Shown here piece by piece: positions 27,974 to 36,308 of a stretch of DNA of 64,000 nucleotides (position 1 is its first letter; every line of letters starts with the position of its first letter). Source of the DNA: Devosia sp. Root413D1 (GTDB taxonomy: Bacteria; Pseudomonadota; Alphaproteobacteria; Rhizobiales; Devosiaceae); contig NZ_LMEA01000007.1 of the NCBI RefSeq assembly GCF_001425235.1, positions 392,401-456,400 on the forward strand, written 5' to 3'. The position numbers and the translations under genes are program-made. The notes beneath the pieces were generated by a model. That model did not search any database. It was given only the letters and a program-made list of their open reading frames with translations, and was not told the DNA's origin.

Positions 27974-28477
27974 ATGTCGCTTTCCATGTACGCGATCACC
28001 GTTCCGGTGTTCACGCGCTACCTGAACAACCTCGACGCCATCCTGGTGAAGGCCGAGGTCAACGCCGCCGAGCGCAAGATCAAGCCGGAGGTGCTGGTGT
28101 CGGCGCGGCTGGCGCCCGACATGCACCCGCTGTCATTCCAGGTGCAGTCGACCACCGACCGCATCAAGTTCACGCTGGCGCGGCTGACCGGACGCACCCC
28201 GCCGAGCTGGGAAGACAATGAGACGACGCTGGTGGATCTGCGCGCTCGCGTGAAGAAGGCACTCGAGTTCGTTGCGAGCTTCTCTGAGGCCGATCTCGCC
28301 GGCAGTGAGGGCAAGACGCTGACGCTGAAGGTGCGCGGCGAGGACACTCAGGTTCCGGCGATCGAGCATGTGACGCTCAATGCCGTGCCGCAGATCTTCT
28401 TCCACATCACCTCCGCCTACGCGATCCTGCGCCATAACGGCGTGCCGATCGGCAAGCGCGATTTCACCGGCGGCTGA
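27974..28477 (+). CDS. DUF1993 family protein
   Basis: A 167-residue soluble helical protein of the DUF1993 type, related to the DinB/mycothiol-dependent four-helix bundle. Marks are MYAITVPVFTRYLNNLDAILVKAE at the start, LAPDMHPLSFQVQSTTDRIKFTLARLTG in the middle and FFHITSAYAILRHNGVPIGKRDFTGG at the end. The C-terminal His and GVPIGKxDF motif are typical. Function unknown. Downstream lies a short-repeat tract shared with the convergent sulfite-oxidase-like gene. Confidence 0.88.
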   Translation: MSLSMYAITVPVFTRYLNNLDAILVKAEVNAAERKIKPEVLVSARLAPDMHPLSFQVQSTTDRIKFTLARLTGRTPPSWEDNETTLVDLRARVKKALEFVASFSEADLAGSEGKTLTLKVRGEDTQVPAIEHVTLNAVPQIFFHITSAYAILRHNGVPIGKRDFTGG

Positions 28478-28487
28478 GGTAGGGAAT

Positions 28488-28570
28488 AGGCAGTCGGCAG
28501 TAGCGGTTTCGTTCCGTGCAACTATTCTCGACTGCCGACTGCCGACTGCCGACTGCCGACTGCCGACTGC
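28488..28570. repeat. 7-bp tandem repeat with inverted partner
   Basis: Six exact copies of CGACTGC run from 28529 to 28570. Just upstream, at about 28488-28502, GGCAGTCGGCAGT is the reverse complement of the same unit, so the tract can fold into a hairpin. It lies in the 98-bp gap between two convergent genes and may serve as a shared terminator. Such exact short repeats are prone to slippage. Confidence 0.92.
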
Positions 28571-28575
28571 GGCAC

Positions 28576-29235
28576 TCAGGAGTAGCGCTCTTCCCTCCAC
28601 GGGTCGGCGTGGTTGTGATAGCCGCGCACCTCCCAGAAGCCGCGGTGGTCACGCTCGGCGAACTCGATGCGCTTGAGCCATTTCGGGCTCTTCCAGAAAT
28701 AGAGGTGCGGCACCACCAGCCGCACCGGGCCGCCGTGGTCGCGGCTGAGTGGCTCGCTCTCCCAGGTGTGGGCGATCAGCGCGTCCTCGGAGGCGAAATC
28801 CTCGATCGCCATGTTGGTGGTGTAGCCGTCGTTCGAGGTGAACAGCACGAAGCGCGCCTCCGGCTTCACTCCAACCGCATCCATCAGCTGGTGCGTGGTG
28901 ACGCCCTTCCAGTGGTTGTCGTAGCGCGACCAACTGGTGACGCAGTGGATATCGCTGAGCTTGTCGGCCTGCGGCTGCGCCATCAAATCGTCGAATGACC
29001 AGGTCTGCGGGCGCTCGACCTGACCGGCGATATCGAGGCGCCAGACCTCCTTGGCGACGTTCGGGGTCTGCCCGAGGTCGAGGATGGGCCAGTTCTTCAC
29101 CAGGTGCTGCCCCGGCGGCAGGCGGTCATCTTCGGGCCGCGACAGTTGCCCGGTGAGAAATTTGCCGAGTTCGGCCCAGCGCGACTTGGTCTTGGTGAGT
29201 TTGCTGTCTTCGGGGAGATCGTCGTCGCTGGACAT
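28576..29235 (-). CDS. Sulfite-oxidase-like molybdopterin oxidoreductase
   Basis: A 219-residue single-domain oxidoreductase of the molybdopterin-binding sulfite-oxidase/MsrP fold. The likely Mo-ligating Cys is in SDIHCVTSWSRYDNHWKG; LFTSNDGYTTNMAIEDFA and HGGPVRLVVPHLYFWKSPKWLKRIEF are typical. There is no Tat signal and no haem domain, so this form is probably cytoplasmic and its electron partner is unknown. It is shorter than true sulfite oxidases but normal for this bacterial branch. Confidence 0.88.
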   Translation of the reverse strand: MSSDDDLPEDSKLTKTKSRWAELGKFLTGQLSRPEDDRLPPGQHLVKNWPILDLGQTPNVAKEVWRLDIAGQVERPQTWSFDDLMAQPQADKLSDIHCVTSWSRYDNHWKGVTTHQLMDAVGVKPEARFVLFTSNDGYTTNMAIEDFASEDALIAHTWESEPLSRDHGGPVRLVVPHLYFWKSPKWLKRIEFAERDHRGFWEVRGYHNHADPWREERYS

Positions 29236-29410
29236 GCTGGCCTCTCTGTTCTCGCTAAAAGCTTGGCCGACCGGTGCGGCAAGTCAATGGACATTCCTGC
29301 GCTTAGCAGCCCCGCACCGCCCTCATGTCCAATTATGGCCGCTCTACCCATTGTGAGGCCCGGCAATGGTCCCCATGTTTTCCGGGATTGTTCAACATTG
29401 GAGAGTGAAG

Positions 29411-30064
29411 ATGCTGAACCCCGAAGACCGCCGCGCCATCGAAGGCCTGTTCGATCGGCTTGCCGATGTCGAGCGCAAGAACCCTCAGCGCGACCCCGAG
29501 GCACAGGACCTGATCGATCGCGAGATCGTCCGGCAGCCGGGTGCGCCCTACTACATGGCGCAGACCATTCTGGTGCAGCAGCACGCCCTGGAGGTCGCTG
29601 AGCAGCGTATTCAGGAGCTTGAACGTGAGGTCGAGGAAAAAGGCCGCGGCGGCATGTTCGGTGGCCTGTTCGACGATGGTCGTGGCCGCCAGAATCGCTA
29701 CGACGACAACCAGCAGGTGCAGCGCCGCAGCCCCTGGGATCGCCAGGACGATCCGGCCGACACCCGCTATCAGCGCGGCCAGGTGGGGCAGGGCGGTGGG
29801 TTCCTCGCCGGTGCAGCGCAGACCGCGCTTGGCGTCGCCGGCGGTGTGCTGCTCGGCAGCGCCATCGGTTCGCTGTTCGGCGCCGGCGGCGCGCATGCTG
29901 CCGAGAGTTCGGCCAACGACCAGCCCGCCACCGACGCCGGTAACGACAATGTCAACGACCAGGATCAGGGCGCAGCCCAGGACAGCGGCGATCAGTCCGG
30001 CGGGGATTGGGGCGATTTCGGTGGCGGCGACGGCGGCGGCTTCGACATGGGTGGGGATTTCTGA
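29411..30064 (+). CDS. DUF2076 family protein
   Basis: A 217-residue protein with the DUF2076 N-terminus: MLNPEDRRAIEGLFDRLADVE, DPEAQDLIDREIVRQPGAPYYMAQTILVQQHAL, then a coiled coil (AEQRIQELEREVEEKG). The remainder is Gly/Asp/Gln-rich and ends in a glycine tract (GGGDGGGFDMGGDF), with one hydrophobic glycine-rich helix near 155-175 (GVAGGVLLGSAIGSLFG). The family is of unknown role, often described as periplasmic or sensor-like, though no signal peptide is visible. The ATG at 29411 has GGAGAG upstream. Confidence 0.88.
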   Translation: MLNPEDRRAIEGLFDRLADVERKNPQRDPEAQDLIDREIVRQPGAPYYMAQTILVQQHALEVAEQRIQELEREVEEKGRGGMFGGLFDDGRGRQNRYDDNQQVQRRSPWDRQDDPADTRYQRGQVGQGGGFLAGAAQTALGVAGGVLLGSAIGSLFGAGGAHAAESSANDQPATDAGNDNVNDQDQGAAQDSGDQSGGDWGDFGGGDGGGFDMGGDF

Positions 30065-30117
30065 CGCAGCCCCATGGGGTTGCCGCATTGGGGAATCGTT
30101 GGGCATGATCGCGGCCG

Positions 30118-30801
30118 ATGACAGAACCGCATGTTGAGATCGACCTATCGAAGGTAGACAAGGCCGAGGGAGCGGATCGCCTCTCGGCCATCCTGATGGC
30201 AATTGCGACGGCGGAGGACCGGGACCGGATCTCCATCGGCGATCTCCTCGAAGCGCTGAAGCGTCGCGCGCTCGGCGCGCTGATGTTCATCTTCGCCATC
30301 ATCACTGCTCTGCCGATGCCGCCCGGCGTCTCGGCGGTCGTTGGCGCACCGCTGGTGTTTCTCACCGCCCAACTGATGCTGGGGATGAACGCCTGGTTGC
30401 CGCGTATCATCACCGATCGGTCGCTGAGCCGCGTCGATTTCCACCGTGTGATGAAAGCGGCCTCGCCCTGGCTGGCCCGCGCCGAAGGCATCATGAAGCC
30501 GCGCTTCGAGTTTCTGGCGAAGCGCCCGGCGGTTTACTTCGCCGGGTTCGTGGCCTTCGTCATGGCGCTGCTGGTGCTGCTGCCGATCCCGGGCGCCAAC
30601 ATGGCCCCGTCGATCGCCATCTGCATCATTGCTCTTGGCCTGCTCGAGCGCGACGGCATCTGGATCGTGCTTGGCGCCCTGGTGGGGATCGTCTCGACGA
30701 TAGTAGTGGGCGGCATCTACTGGGTGCTGATCAGCTGGACGGTCGGCGTGGTACTCAGCTTCTTCGGGCTGGGCGCACCACCGCCTGTGCCGGCGGTCTA
30801 G
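30118..30801 (+). CDS. ExoD-family membrane protein
   Basis: A 227-residue inner-membrane protein matching ExoD, named for a Sinorhizobium gene affecting exopolysaccharide production and alkali tolerance. It has a soluble N-terminal helix pair (RISIGDLLEALKRRALGALMFIFA), then hydrophobic segments with ALPMPPGVSAVVGAPLVFLTAQLMLG and the LLPIPGANMAPSIAICIIALGLLERDG signature. The biochemical function is not settled. It follows DUF2076 by about 50 bp. A palindromic repeat lies downstream. Confidence 0.9.
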   Translation: MTEPHVEIDLSKVDKAEGADRLSAILMAIATAEDRDRISIGDLLEALKRRALGALMFIFAIITALPMPPGVSAVVGAPLVFLTAQLMLGMNAWLPRIITDRSLSRVDFHRVMKAASPWLARAEGIMKPRFEFLAKRPAVYFAGFVAFVMALLVLLPIPGANMAPSIAICIIALGLLERDGIWIVLGALVGIVSTIVVGGIYWVLISWTVGVVLSFFGLGAPPPVPAV

Positions 30802-30871
30802 AGCGTTTCACCTTCGAGATGCAGCAGTGGGCGCCATCCGGCGAGGCACACTGTCTCAGCCTGTCACCGAC

Positions 30872-30962
30872 GTCATTCCCGCGCAGGCGGGAACCTGGTG
30901 GGATGCTGCGGCACCCGCTGAGGCCGAGAGATCCCACTGGTCCCCGCCTTCGCGGGGATGAC
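30872..30962. repeat. Compound palindromic repeat, TCCCGC-type
   Basis: Two inverted arms of about 32 bp, GTCATTCCCGCGCAGGCGGG... and the complement of GTCATCCCCGCGAAGGCGGG..., enclose about 27 bp. The arms differ at a few positions. The element fills the 216-bp gap between the convergent ExoD gene and the cell wall hydrolase gene, where it may terminate both. Confidence 0.85.
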
Positions 30963-31017
30963 CCCGTGGGCAGGTCCATCACCGAGCGCAACCCAAGGGT
31001 GAAATGCTCAAGAGCGC

Positions 31018-31515
31018 TCACCAATAGGCCAGCGCCGAGAACGGATCGTTGGTGAAGGTTCCGGCTTTGCGCTTCTCGTAGAAATTGTTCCCGCCCGCTT
31101 CCAGCACGTAGAACATGTTGTTGTACGAGAAGCGGTAGCCGGCGGTGTGGAAGTGCTTCACGTCGTGCGACAGCGTCGGATGGCGAGCGCCGCGCAGCAC
31201 CCGGTCGGCGACGCTGTAGGCGAGCGCGGCAGAGCGCTTCTCGGTCATCTTCTTGTTCAGCACGCCGGGGGCGAACTGGTTTTTCTGCCCGACGACGCCG
31301 CAGACCGACTGCGGATAGCGCTTGTCGGCGACGCGGTTCATCACCACCGTGCCGACGGCCAGCATGCCGTCTTCGCTCGAGCGGTTGGATTCGAAGTACA
31401 TGGCGCGCGCCAGGCAATCGCGCGAGGAAAGACCGCCAAGAGAGAAAGTGGCGCAGCCGGCGACGAGGCTCAACAGCATCGGCGCCGCGAACATCAGCTT
31501 GAGTGATCCTGCCAA
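31018..31515 (-). CDS. SleB-like cell wall hydrolase lipoprotein
   Basis: A 165-residue protein with a lipoprotein signal: hydrophobic stretch then lipobox LVAGC (Cys21). The rest is a Hydrolase_2 domain (SleB/CwlJ type): ARAMYFESNRSSEDGMLAVGTVVMNRVADKRYPQSVCGVVGQKNQFAPGV includes the catalytic Glu region, and HFHTAGYRFSYNNMFYVLEAGGNNFYEKR follows. Members cleave peptidoglycan; in Gram-negative bacteria they are thought to remodel the wall. Probably anchored in the outer membrane. It converges on ExoD across a palindromic repeat. Confidence 0.9.
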   Translation of the reverse strand: MAGSLKLMFAAPMLLSLVAGCATFSLGGLSSRDCLARAMYFESNRSSEDGMLAVGTVVMNRVADKRYPQSVCGVVGQKNQFAPGVLNKKMTEKRSAALAYSVADRVLRGARHPTLSHDVKHFHTAGYRFSYNNMFYVLEAGGNNFYEKRKAGTFTNDPFSALAYW

Positions 31516-31612
31516 CGATGACTCCAGAACGCAAACACAACTAAGGAGCCGGGCTGACGCTGCCCGTGCTTCCTAGAATGCACGTAGTGGAGTTAAGAGT
31601 GCGTTGAGGATA

Positions 31613-31948
31613 TCAGCGCCGGCGGCTGCCCGATGCCATCACCAGGCTGACGAGGCAGGCGAGCCCGACCAGCGCCGCCATGGTCGGCGCCGGATCGCGG
31701 CGCACCGCCTTGCCGGCCCTCCACGCCTGCTTGCCGAGCACCCGTGCCGCGACGGCGCCCTGATGCATCGCGCCATCCGCGAGATCGTGAGCGAAGTGGC
31801 CGACATCGTGCCGGGCGCCGGCGCTGTAGCGACTGAGCGCATCGGACAGGTGGCTCGCATCCCGCGCCAGGCTTGAGAATTGGCGGCCGAAGCGTTCCTG
31901 GGCATCGTCGGTGAAGTGGGACAGGTCGAAACCGCGGGAATGGGCCAT
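31613..31948 (-). CDS. Small tail-anchored hypothetical protein (DUF883-like layout)
   Basis: A 111-residue protein with an amphipathic helical N-terminal region (FGRQFSSLARDASHLSDALSRYSAGARHDVGHFAHDLADGAM) and one C-terminal membrane helix (PTMAALVGLACLVSLVMA) ending in SGSRRR. This is the layout of DUF883/ElaB-type inner-membrane proteins, but the residue match is too loose for a firm call. A TTAA-N7-TTAAC CtrA-like box lies about 140 bp upstream, so the gene may be cell-cycle regulated. Confidence 0.65.
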   Translation of the reverse strand: MAHSRGFDLSHFTDDAQERFGRQFSSLARDASHLSDALSRYSAGARHDVGHFAHDLADGAMHQGAVAARVLGKQAWRAGKAVRRDPAPTMAALVGLACLVSLVMASGSRRR

Positions 31949-32085
31949 GGCTGAAGCTCCTCAATGTGTGAGGTGCTAACGCGACAGCGGCTTTCGGAGT
32001 TCCGGAAACTGGGCGAGGGCAGGGCTACCAGTCGGTAGCGTCGTCCTGCCCTCTACTTAAGCTCGATAAACTTGAGCGTAATCCG

Positions 32086-32101
32086 TTAACGAATAGTTAA
32101 C
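32086..32101. promoter_or_regulatory. CtrA-like box TTAA-N7-TTAAC
   Basis: TTAACGAATAGTTAAC is an exact match to the CtrA consensus TTAA-N7-TTAAC and lies in a wider perfect inverted repeat CGTTAAC-GAATA-GTTAACG. It overlaps the stop codon of the DUF2189 gene and lies about 140 bp upstream of the small tail-anchored protein gene on the minus strand. CtrA control is inferred from the match. Confidence 0.5.
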
Positions 32102-32900
32102 GTGCGCCGGCCGGAACCACTGCACGCCGGTAGAGGTGCCACGTGGCGTGGCCGAGCACCGGCACCACGATACTGAGCCCGACCAGCAGCGGAATCGTGC
32201 CGATGACCAGGAGCGCCGCAACGATGAAGCCCCAGGCCGCGATCTGCAGCGGGTTCTTCAGCGTCACCCGCAGCGAGGTCTGCACGGCGATGGCAGTGCC
32301 GAGGTCGCGATCGAGCAGCAGCGGGATCGAAACCACCATGGTCGCGAGCACGAAGGCCGCGAACACGAAGCCGATCAGGTTGCCCCAGATCATCAGCTGC
32401 TGGCCCGCCGATGTGGTGAGCACCTCGTTGACGAAAGCCATCAGCGTCGGCGGCGACCCCGGGCCGAAGAAGGTCTCGTAGATGAACTGCGCCGTCATCA
32501 GCCAGACGGTGAAGACGATCAGCATCATCACCCCGAGCGCGGCGATCGAGGCGAAGGCCGGGGTACGAAACACTTCGAACGCGGCGCGCCAATGCGTATC
32601 GAGACCCTGCTCCTGTCGCCGGCTCATCTCGTAGATCGGCAGCGCCAGGAAGGGGCCGACCAGCGCAAAGCCGGAAATCAACGGGAACAGCAATGGCCAG
32701 GAATTGTTGCCGGAGGTCCAGACCGCCAGCATCGCGCCGACTAGCGGATAGATCAGGCCCAGGAAGGCCAGGTGCGAGGGTCGTTGCCAGAAATCGCGCC
32801 AGCCTTCGGCCAGGGCGCCCGTGAGGTCGTCGAAGCCGATGCGGCGGATCTCGGGAACATCGAGCCGTTCCGCATTGGTGAGCACGTGAAAGCCGACCAT
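32097..32900 (-). CDS. DUF2189 membrane protein
   Basis: A 267-residue inner-membrane protein of the DUF2189 family. A conserved soluble lead (IRRIGFDDLTGALAEGWRDFWQRPSHLAFLGLIYPLVGA) runs into the first of about six membrane helices; FALVGPFLALPIYEMSRRQEQG is the family signature loop. Function unknown. The frame is open far upstream to 33185; the ATG at 32900, six bases after GAGGAGG, is preferred over the ATG two codons earlier, which is too near that site. Confidence 0.88.
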   Translation of the reverse strand: MVGFHVLTNAERLDVPEIRRIGFDDLTGALAEGWRDFWQRPSHLAFLGLIYPLVGAMLAVWTSGNNSWPLLFPLISGFALVGPFLALPIYEMSRRQEQGLDTHWRAAFEVFRTPAFASIAALGVMMLIVFTVWLMTAQFIYETFFGPGSPPTLMAFVNEVLTTSAGQQLMIWGNLIGFVFAAFVLATMVVSIPLLLDRDLGTAIAVQTSLRVTLKNPLQIAAWGFIVAALLVIGTIPLLVGLSIVVPVLGHATWHLYRRAVVPAGAR

Positions 32901-33155
32901 CTCCATCCTCCTCGAAATGGGGAGCCAGGACGGTCGCCGCTTGGCGTGTGCTACGCCCGGCGGTAACCGCCACTGCGTCTCGAACACCATCCTAGCCCGG
33001 TTTTTCGATCCTGTCGAAGTAAGCCTTTCGTGTGCTGCGGTGGACGAAACCTCGATTTCAAGGTCCTGAACCGGACAAAAAGCGACCGTCGCCGGTTTGA
33101 TGCGCGGGCCCCGATGCCCAAATGCATTGCCACCACAGGGAAAAAGGGGACCACG

Positions 33156-33470
33156 ATGACAGGCAAGGAAGGTGCGAGGCTGCACCGGCAGTTCGACAGG
33201 ATCGGCCGCGCTGTACCCGCTTCAACCGGCTTTCTCGCGTGGATCCGCAAGCCATCCTCGCGGATCGTCCGCATCCCGCTCGGCATCCTGCTGATTCTGG
33301 GCGGCGTGTTCAGCTTCCTGCCGCTGCTTGGCGTCTGGATGCTGCCGCTTGGCCTGTTCCTCCTGGCGCTCGACCTGCCGTTCCTGCAGGGCCCGCTCAA
33401 CCGACTGAGCTTCTGGGTGCAGCGCAAGTGGACCAACTGGCAGCGCAGCCGGAAGAACAAGCAGCGCTAG
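33156..33470 (+). CDS. Small two-helix membrane protein
   Basis: A 104-residue protein with a basic N-terminal region, then RIVRIPLGILLILGGVFSFLPLLGVWMLPLGLFLLALDLPFL, which forms two closely spaced membrane helices, and a basic Trp-containing tail (VQRKWTNWQRSRKNKQR). This pattern recurs in rhizobial genomes as an uncharacterised protein. The frame opens at 33030, but the ATG at 33156 has AGGGGA upstream. Its stop touches the convergent nucleosidase gene with no gap. Confidence 0.7.
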   Translation: MTGKEGARLHRQFDRIGRAVPASTGFLAWIRKPSSRIVRIPLGILLILGGVFSFLPLLGVWMLPLGLFLLALDLPFLQGPLNRLSFWVQRKWTNWQRSRKNKQR

Positions 33471-34106
33471 CTACTCCAGCGCTCCGCTGGCGATCGCTGC
33501 TTCCAGCAGGTCGACCGCATGCGCCAGCTTCTCGTCGACCACGTGCAGGTAGCGCGTCCAGTCATCTAGATGGCCCAACTCCTCGTTGCCATCGGAGATA
33601 CCGCGCAGTGCGATGAGCGGTACCTTGAAGCGCTGGCAGGCCCGCAGCACAGCGTAGGTCTCCATATCCACCATGTCAGCACCGATCCCTTGGTACGCCG
33701 CGCCCGACACCACATTGGCGCCGGTCGACAGCGTCGCCTTGGCGATGCCAGGAACGAACGGCCCGAGCGGAATGACCGCCGGTTGGTCGCTGAGCGGCGT
33801 CACGCCCCGCTCGAACCCGAGCGGCGAGGCGTCCATGTCGCGATAATCGACCGAAGTCGCCTGGTAGACCCCGGTCTGCTCCAGCTTCGCCGACCCTCCT
33901 GAACCCAGTGACACTACCAGCGCCGGAAGTTTGCCTTGGGCGTCGAGCTTGGCGAGCGCGTGCGTGACCACGATCGCCGCTTCCACCGGACCCACACCCG
34001 TCATCAGCGGCGTGATGCGCGAGCGCAGGTGCGGGCCGTACTCGTTGTCGAGCGCCATGACATACAGGATGTCGGCCGCGCCGGGCGTGCGGGAAGCAAA
34101 GGGCAT
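33471..34106 (-). CDS. MTA/SAH-type nucleosidase (phosphorylase superfamily)
   Basis: A 211-residue protein of the PNP/UDP phosphorylase fold. Typical pieces are MTGVGPVEAAIVVTHAL near the start, VVSLGSGGSAKLEQTGVYQATSVDYRDMDASPLG, GADMVDMETYAVLRAC (the Met-Glu pair that binds ribose) and LRGISDGNEEL (the catalytic Asp region). It probably hydrolyses methylthioadenosine or S-adenosylhomocysteine, or a related nucleoside. The sequence is shorter and divergent from E. coli MtnN, so the exact substrate is open. Confidence 0.85.
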   Translation of the reverse strand: MPFASRTPGAADILYVMALDNEYGPHLRSRITPLMTGVGPVEAAIVVTHALAKLDAQGKLPALVVSLGSGGSAKLEQTGVYQATSVDYRDMDASPLGFERGVTPLSDQPAVIPLGPFVPGIAKATLSTGANVVSGAAYQGIGADMVDMETYAVLRACQRFKVPLIALRGISDGNEELGHLDDWTRYLHVVDEKLAHAVDLLEAAIASGALE

Positions 34107-34180
34107 GAGGACTCGTCCGGATTTTCAGGCTGGAGCCGGAGGCGTAAGCTCGAAAAGCGGCTCATGCAACGGAGGAGAAC

Positions 34181-34564
34181 ATGCTTCTGTCCGATCATCG
34201 TGCCTACTCGACCATCCCGGCCTCCAACCTCGCCCGGGCTAAGGCCTGGTATCGCGACAAGCTCGGCCTCGAGCCGGCCGAGGAGCTGCCGATCGGCATC
34301 GTCTACCGCCTCGCTGACGGCACCGGCTTCCAGCTCTACGAGACCCAGTTCGCCGGCACCGCGCAGAATACCGCCATGGCGTTCAGTTCCAAGGATGTCG
34401 CAGCCGACATGCAGATGCTGAGGGCGCGCGGCGTGAAGTTCGAGGAATATGACTTTCCCGGGCTGAAGACTGAGAACGGCATGGCCAAAATGGGCCCGTA
34501 CCACGGCGCCTGGTTCAAGGATTCCGAGGGCAACATCCTTGCCATCGGCGACGAGCCGAACTGA
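34181..34564 (+). CDS. VOC-family protein
   Basis: A 127-residue VOC-fold protein: YSTIPASNLARAKAWYRDKLGLEP opens the first module, and GMAKMGPYHGAWFKDSEGNILAIGDE closes the second. It is a clear paralogue of the VOC gene at 48253, sharing AWYRDKLG, FAGTA, D-LKTENG and KDSEGNIL. Both are of the short glyoxalase-like type with no assigned substrate. GGAGGAG precedes the ATG. Downstream lies a nested rhizobial repeat. Confidence 0.87.
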   Translation: MLLSDHRAYSTIPASNLARAKAWYRDKLGLEPAEELPIGIVYRLADGTGFQLYETQFAGTAQNTAMAFSSKDVAADMQMLRARGVKFEEYDFPGLKTENGMAKMGPYHGAWFKDSEGNILAIGDEPN

Positions 34565-34566
34565 CC

Positions 34567-34660
34567 GGAGCGTTTTCAGGAAAAGCCTGTCCCCGCAAAG
34601 GCGGGGATTGCAGACTTTTCCTCTTCGGACTTGATCCGGGGATCGAAAGCGCGACCAACC
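34567..34660. repeat. Rhizobial GAGCGTTTTCAGGAAAAG element with a nested palindrome
   Basis: GGAGCGTTTTCAGGAAAAG at the left and TTGCAGACTTTTCC then a GATCGAAAGCGCGACC tail at the right match the copies near 44.7 and 50.3 kb. In this copy a CCCCGC-AAAG-GCGGGG palindrome sits in the loop and a CGGACTTGATCCGG palindrome in the right part, so at least two other short elements appear inserted. It lies between the VOC and M20 genes. Confidence 0.75.
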
Positions 34661-34754
34661 GGAGAACTGGAGCTTCAGCCGTTCGACGAACGGGTGAAGT
34701 TCGGCGTGGGCTCCGCATTGACAGGACGCGCGGCGGACAACAGTCTGCCGCGCC

Positions 34755-36065
34755 ATGACGATTGCACCTTCGACGCCGGCTGACGTGAAGCCGCGCCTCA
34801 CTGCCGAAATTGACTCCCGGCGCGACGACCTGATCGCCTTGACGCAGGACCTGATCCGCATCCCCACGATCAATCCGCCGGGCAACAACTACCGTGAGAT
34901 CTGCGACTACCTCGCAAGTCGCTTGAGCAAACGCGGCTATGCCGTTGAATTGGTTCGTGCCGATGGTAAGCCCGGCGACAGCGACAAGTACCCGCGCTGG
35001 AATGTGGTGGCGCGTCGTGAGGGCGCCGGGCCGGGCGACACGGTGCACTTCAACTCGCACCATGACGTGGTGGAGGTCGGCCGCGGCTGGACCTTCGAGC
35101 CCTTCGGTGGCGAACTGAAAGATGGCCGAATCTATGGTCGCGGCACCTGCGACATGAAGGGCGGCCTCGCCGCCTCGATCATCGCCGCCGAGGCGTTTGC
35201 CGACGTTGTGCCCGACTATCGCGGCGCCATCGAGATTTCCGGCACCGCCGACGAAGAGACCGGCGGCTTCGGCGGCGTCGCCTATCTTGCCGAGCAGGGC
35301 TATTTCTCCCCGGAGCGCGTGCAGCACGTCATCATTCCCGAGCCGCTGAACAAGGATCGGATCTGCCTGGGCCACCGTGGTGTCTGGTGGGCCGAGATCG
35401 AAACCTTCGGCCGGATCGCCCATGGCTCCATGCCGTTCCTCGGCGACAGCGCCATCCGCCATATGGCCGAGGTGCTGCGGCAGTTCGAGGATGTGCTCTA
35501 CCCGGCGCTGAGCCTCAAGCGCACCGCCATGCCGGTGGTGCCGCCCGGGGCGCGGCAATCGACCATGAACATCAACTCGATCCACGGCGGACAGGCTGAG
35601 CCCGAGGGCGGTTTCACCGGCTTTCCGGCGCCGGTGGTGGCGCATTCGGCCCGCATCGTCATCGATCGTCGCTACCTGATCGAGGAGAGCCCGGCGGCGG
35701 TGCGGCAGGAGGTGATCGACCTGCTCGAAAAGCTCAAGGCCGAGCGGCAGGGTTTCAGCTACGAGATCCGCGACCTCTGGACCATTTCGCCGACCATGAC
35801 CGAGAAGGACGCCCCGGTGGTGCGCTCGGTCGCCAAGGCGATAGGCGAGGTGATGGGGGTCGCGCCGGAATACGTCGTTTCGCCAGGCACTTACGACCAG
35901 AAACATATCGACCGGATCGGCCGGCTGAAAAACTGCATCGCCTATGGCCCTGGCATTCTCGATCTGGCGCACCAACCGGACGAGTGGGTCGGCGTCGACG
36001 ACATGCTGGATTCGGCCAAGGTCATGGCGCTGGCGCTGCTCGATTTGTTGGGACCCAAGTCGTGA
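34755..36065 (+). CDS. M20-family ArgE/DapE-type deacylase
   Basis: A 436-residue zinc-dependent amidohydrolase related to acetylornithine deacetylase and succinyl-diaminopimelate desuccinylase. Motifs: FNSHHDVVEVG (first zinc ligand), GRGTCDMKGG (bridging Asp), SGTADEETGGFGG (catalytic Glu pair) and IIPEPLNK. A dimerisation domain follows (about 195-320). It probably removes an acyl group from an N-acyl amino acid or cleaves a dipeptide. Position just before a peptide-type ABC importer, an aldehyde dehydrogenase and an SDR suggests a catabolic role rather than arginine or lysine synthesis. Confidence 0.88.
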   Translation: MTIAPSTPADVKPRLTAEIDSRRDDLIALTQDLIRIPTINPPGNNYREICDYLASRLSKRGYAVELVRADGKPGDSDKYPRWNVVARREGAGPGDTVHFNSHHDVVEVGRGWTFEPFGGELKDGRIYGRGTCDMKGGLAASIIAAEAFADVVPDYRGAIEISGTADEETGGFGGVAYLAEQGYFSPERVQHVIIPEPLNKDRICLGHRGVWWAEIETFGRIAHGSMPFLGDSAIRHMAEVLRQFEDVLYPALSLKRTAMPVVPPGARQSTMNINSIHGGQAEPEGGFTGFPAPVVAHSARIVIDRRYLIEESPAAVRQEVIDLLEKLKAERQGFSYEIRDLWTISPTMTEKDAPVVRSVAKAIGEVMGVAPEYVVSPGTYDQKHIDRIGRLKNCIAYGPGILDLAHQPDEWVGVDDMLDSAKVMALALLDLLGPKS

Positions 36066-36083
36066 TCGTGCTGTGCCCACGGA

Positions 36084-36167
36084 GCCATTCCCGCGAAAGC
36101 GGGAACCTCTGTTTGCCGCGCTCTCGGCGCGCCCCAGAACGGAGATTCCCGCTTTCGCGGGAATGAC
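36084..36167. repeat. Compound palindromic repeat, TCCCGC-GAAA-GCGGGA type
   Basis: Inverted arms of about 30 bp, each with the hairpin TCCCGCGAAAGCGGGA, flank about 25 bp. It lies 18 bp after the M20 stop within the 243-bp gap before the ABC binding-protein gene, and could separate their transcripts. Confidence 0.9.
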
Positions 36168-36308
36168 CCGGTGAAAGGATGTACGGTGGTGGCTATGCTA
36201 TGCGTGACGCGCAAATCGCGCCGTGCAGCCGGTTCACCTGAAGCCGGAAGCATCCTAGGATCGCCTCAAGACCGCGGGGGTAAGCGGTCGGAAACAGAAG
36301 GGATAATC

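Noticed and set aside
28529-28570. Short regular repeats as a CRISPR array
   Set aside because: Units are 7 bp, directly abutting with no spacers, and no cas genes are near.
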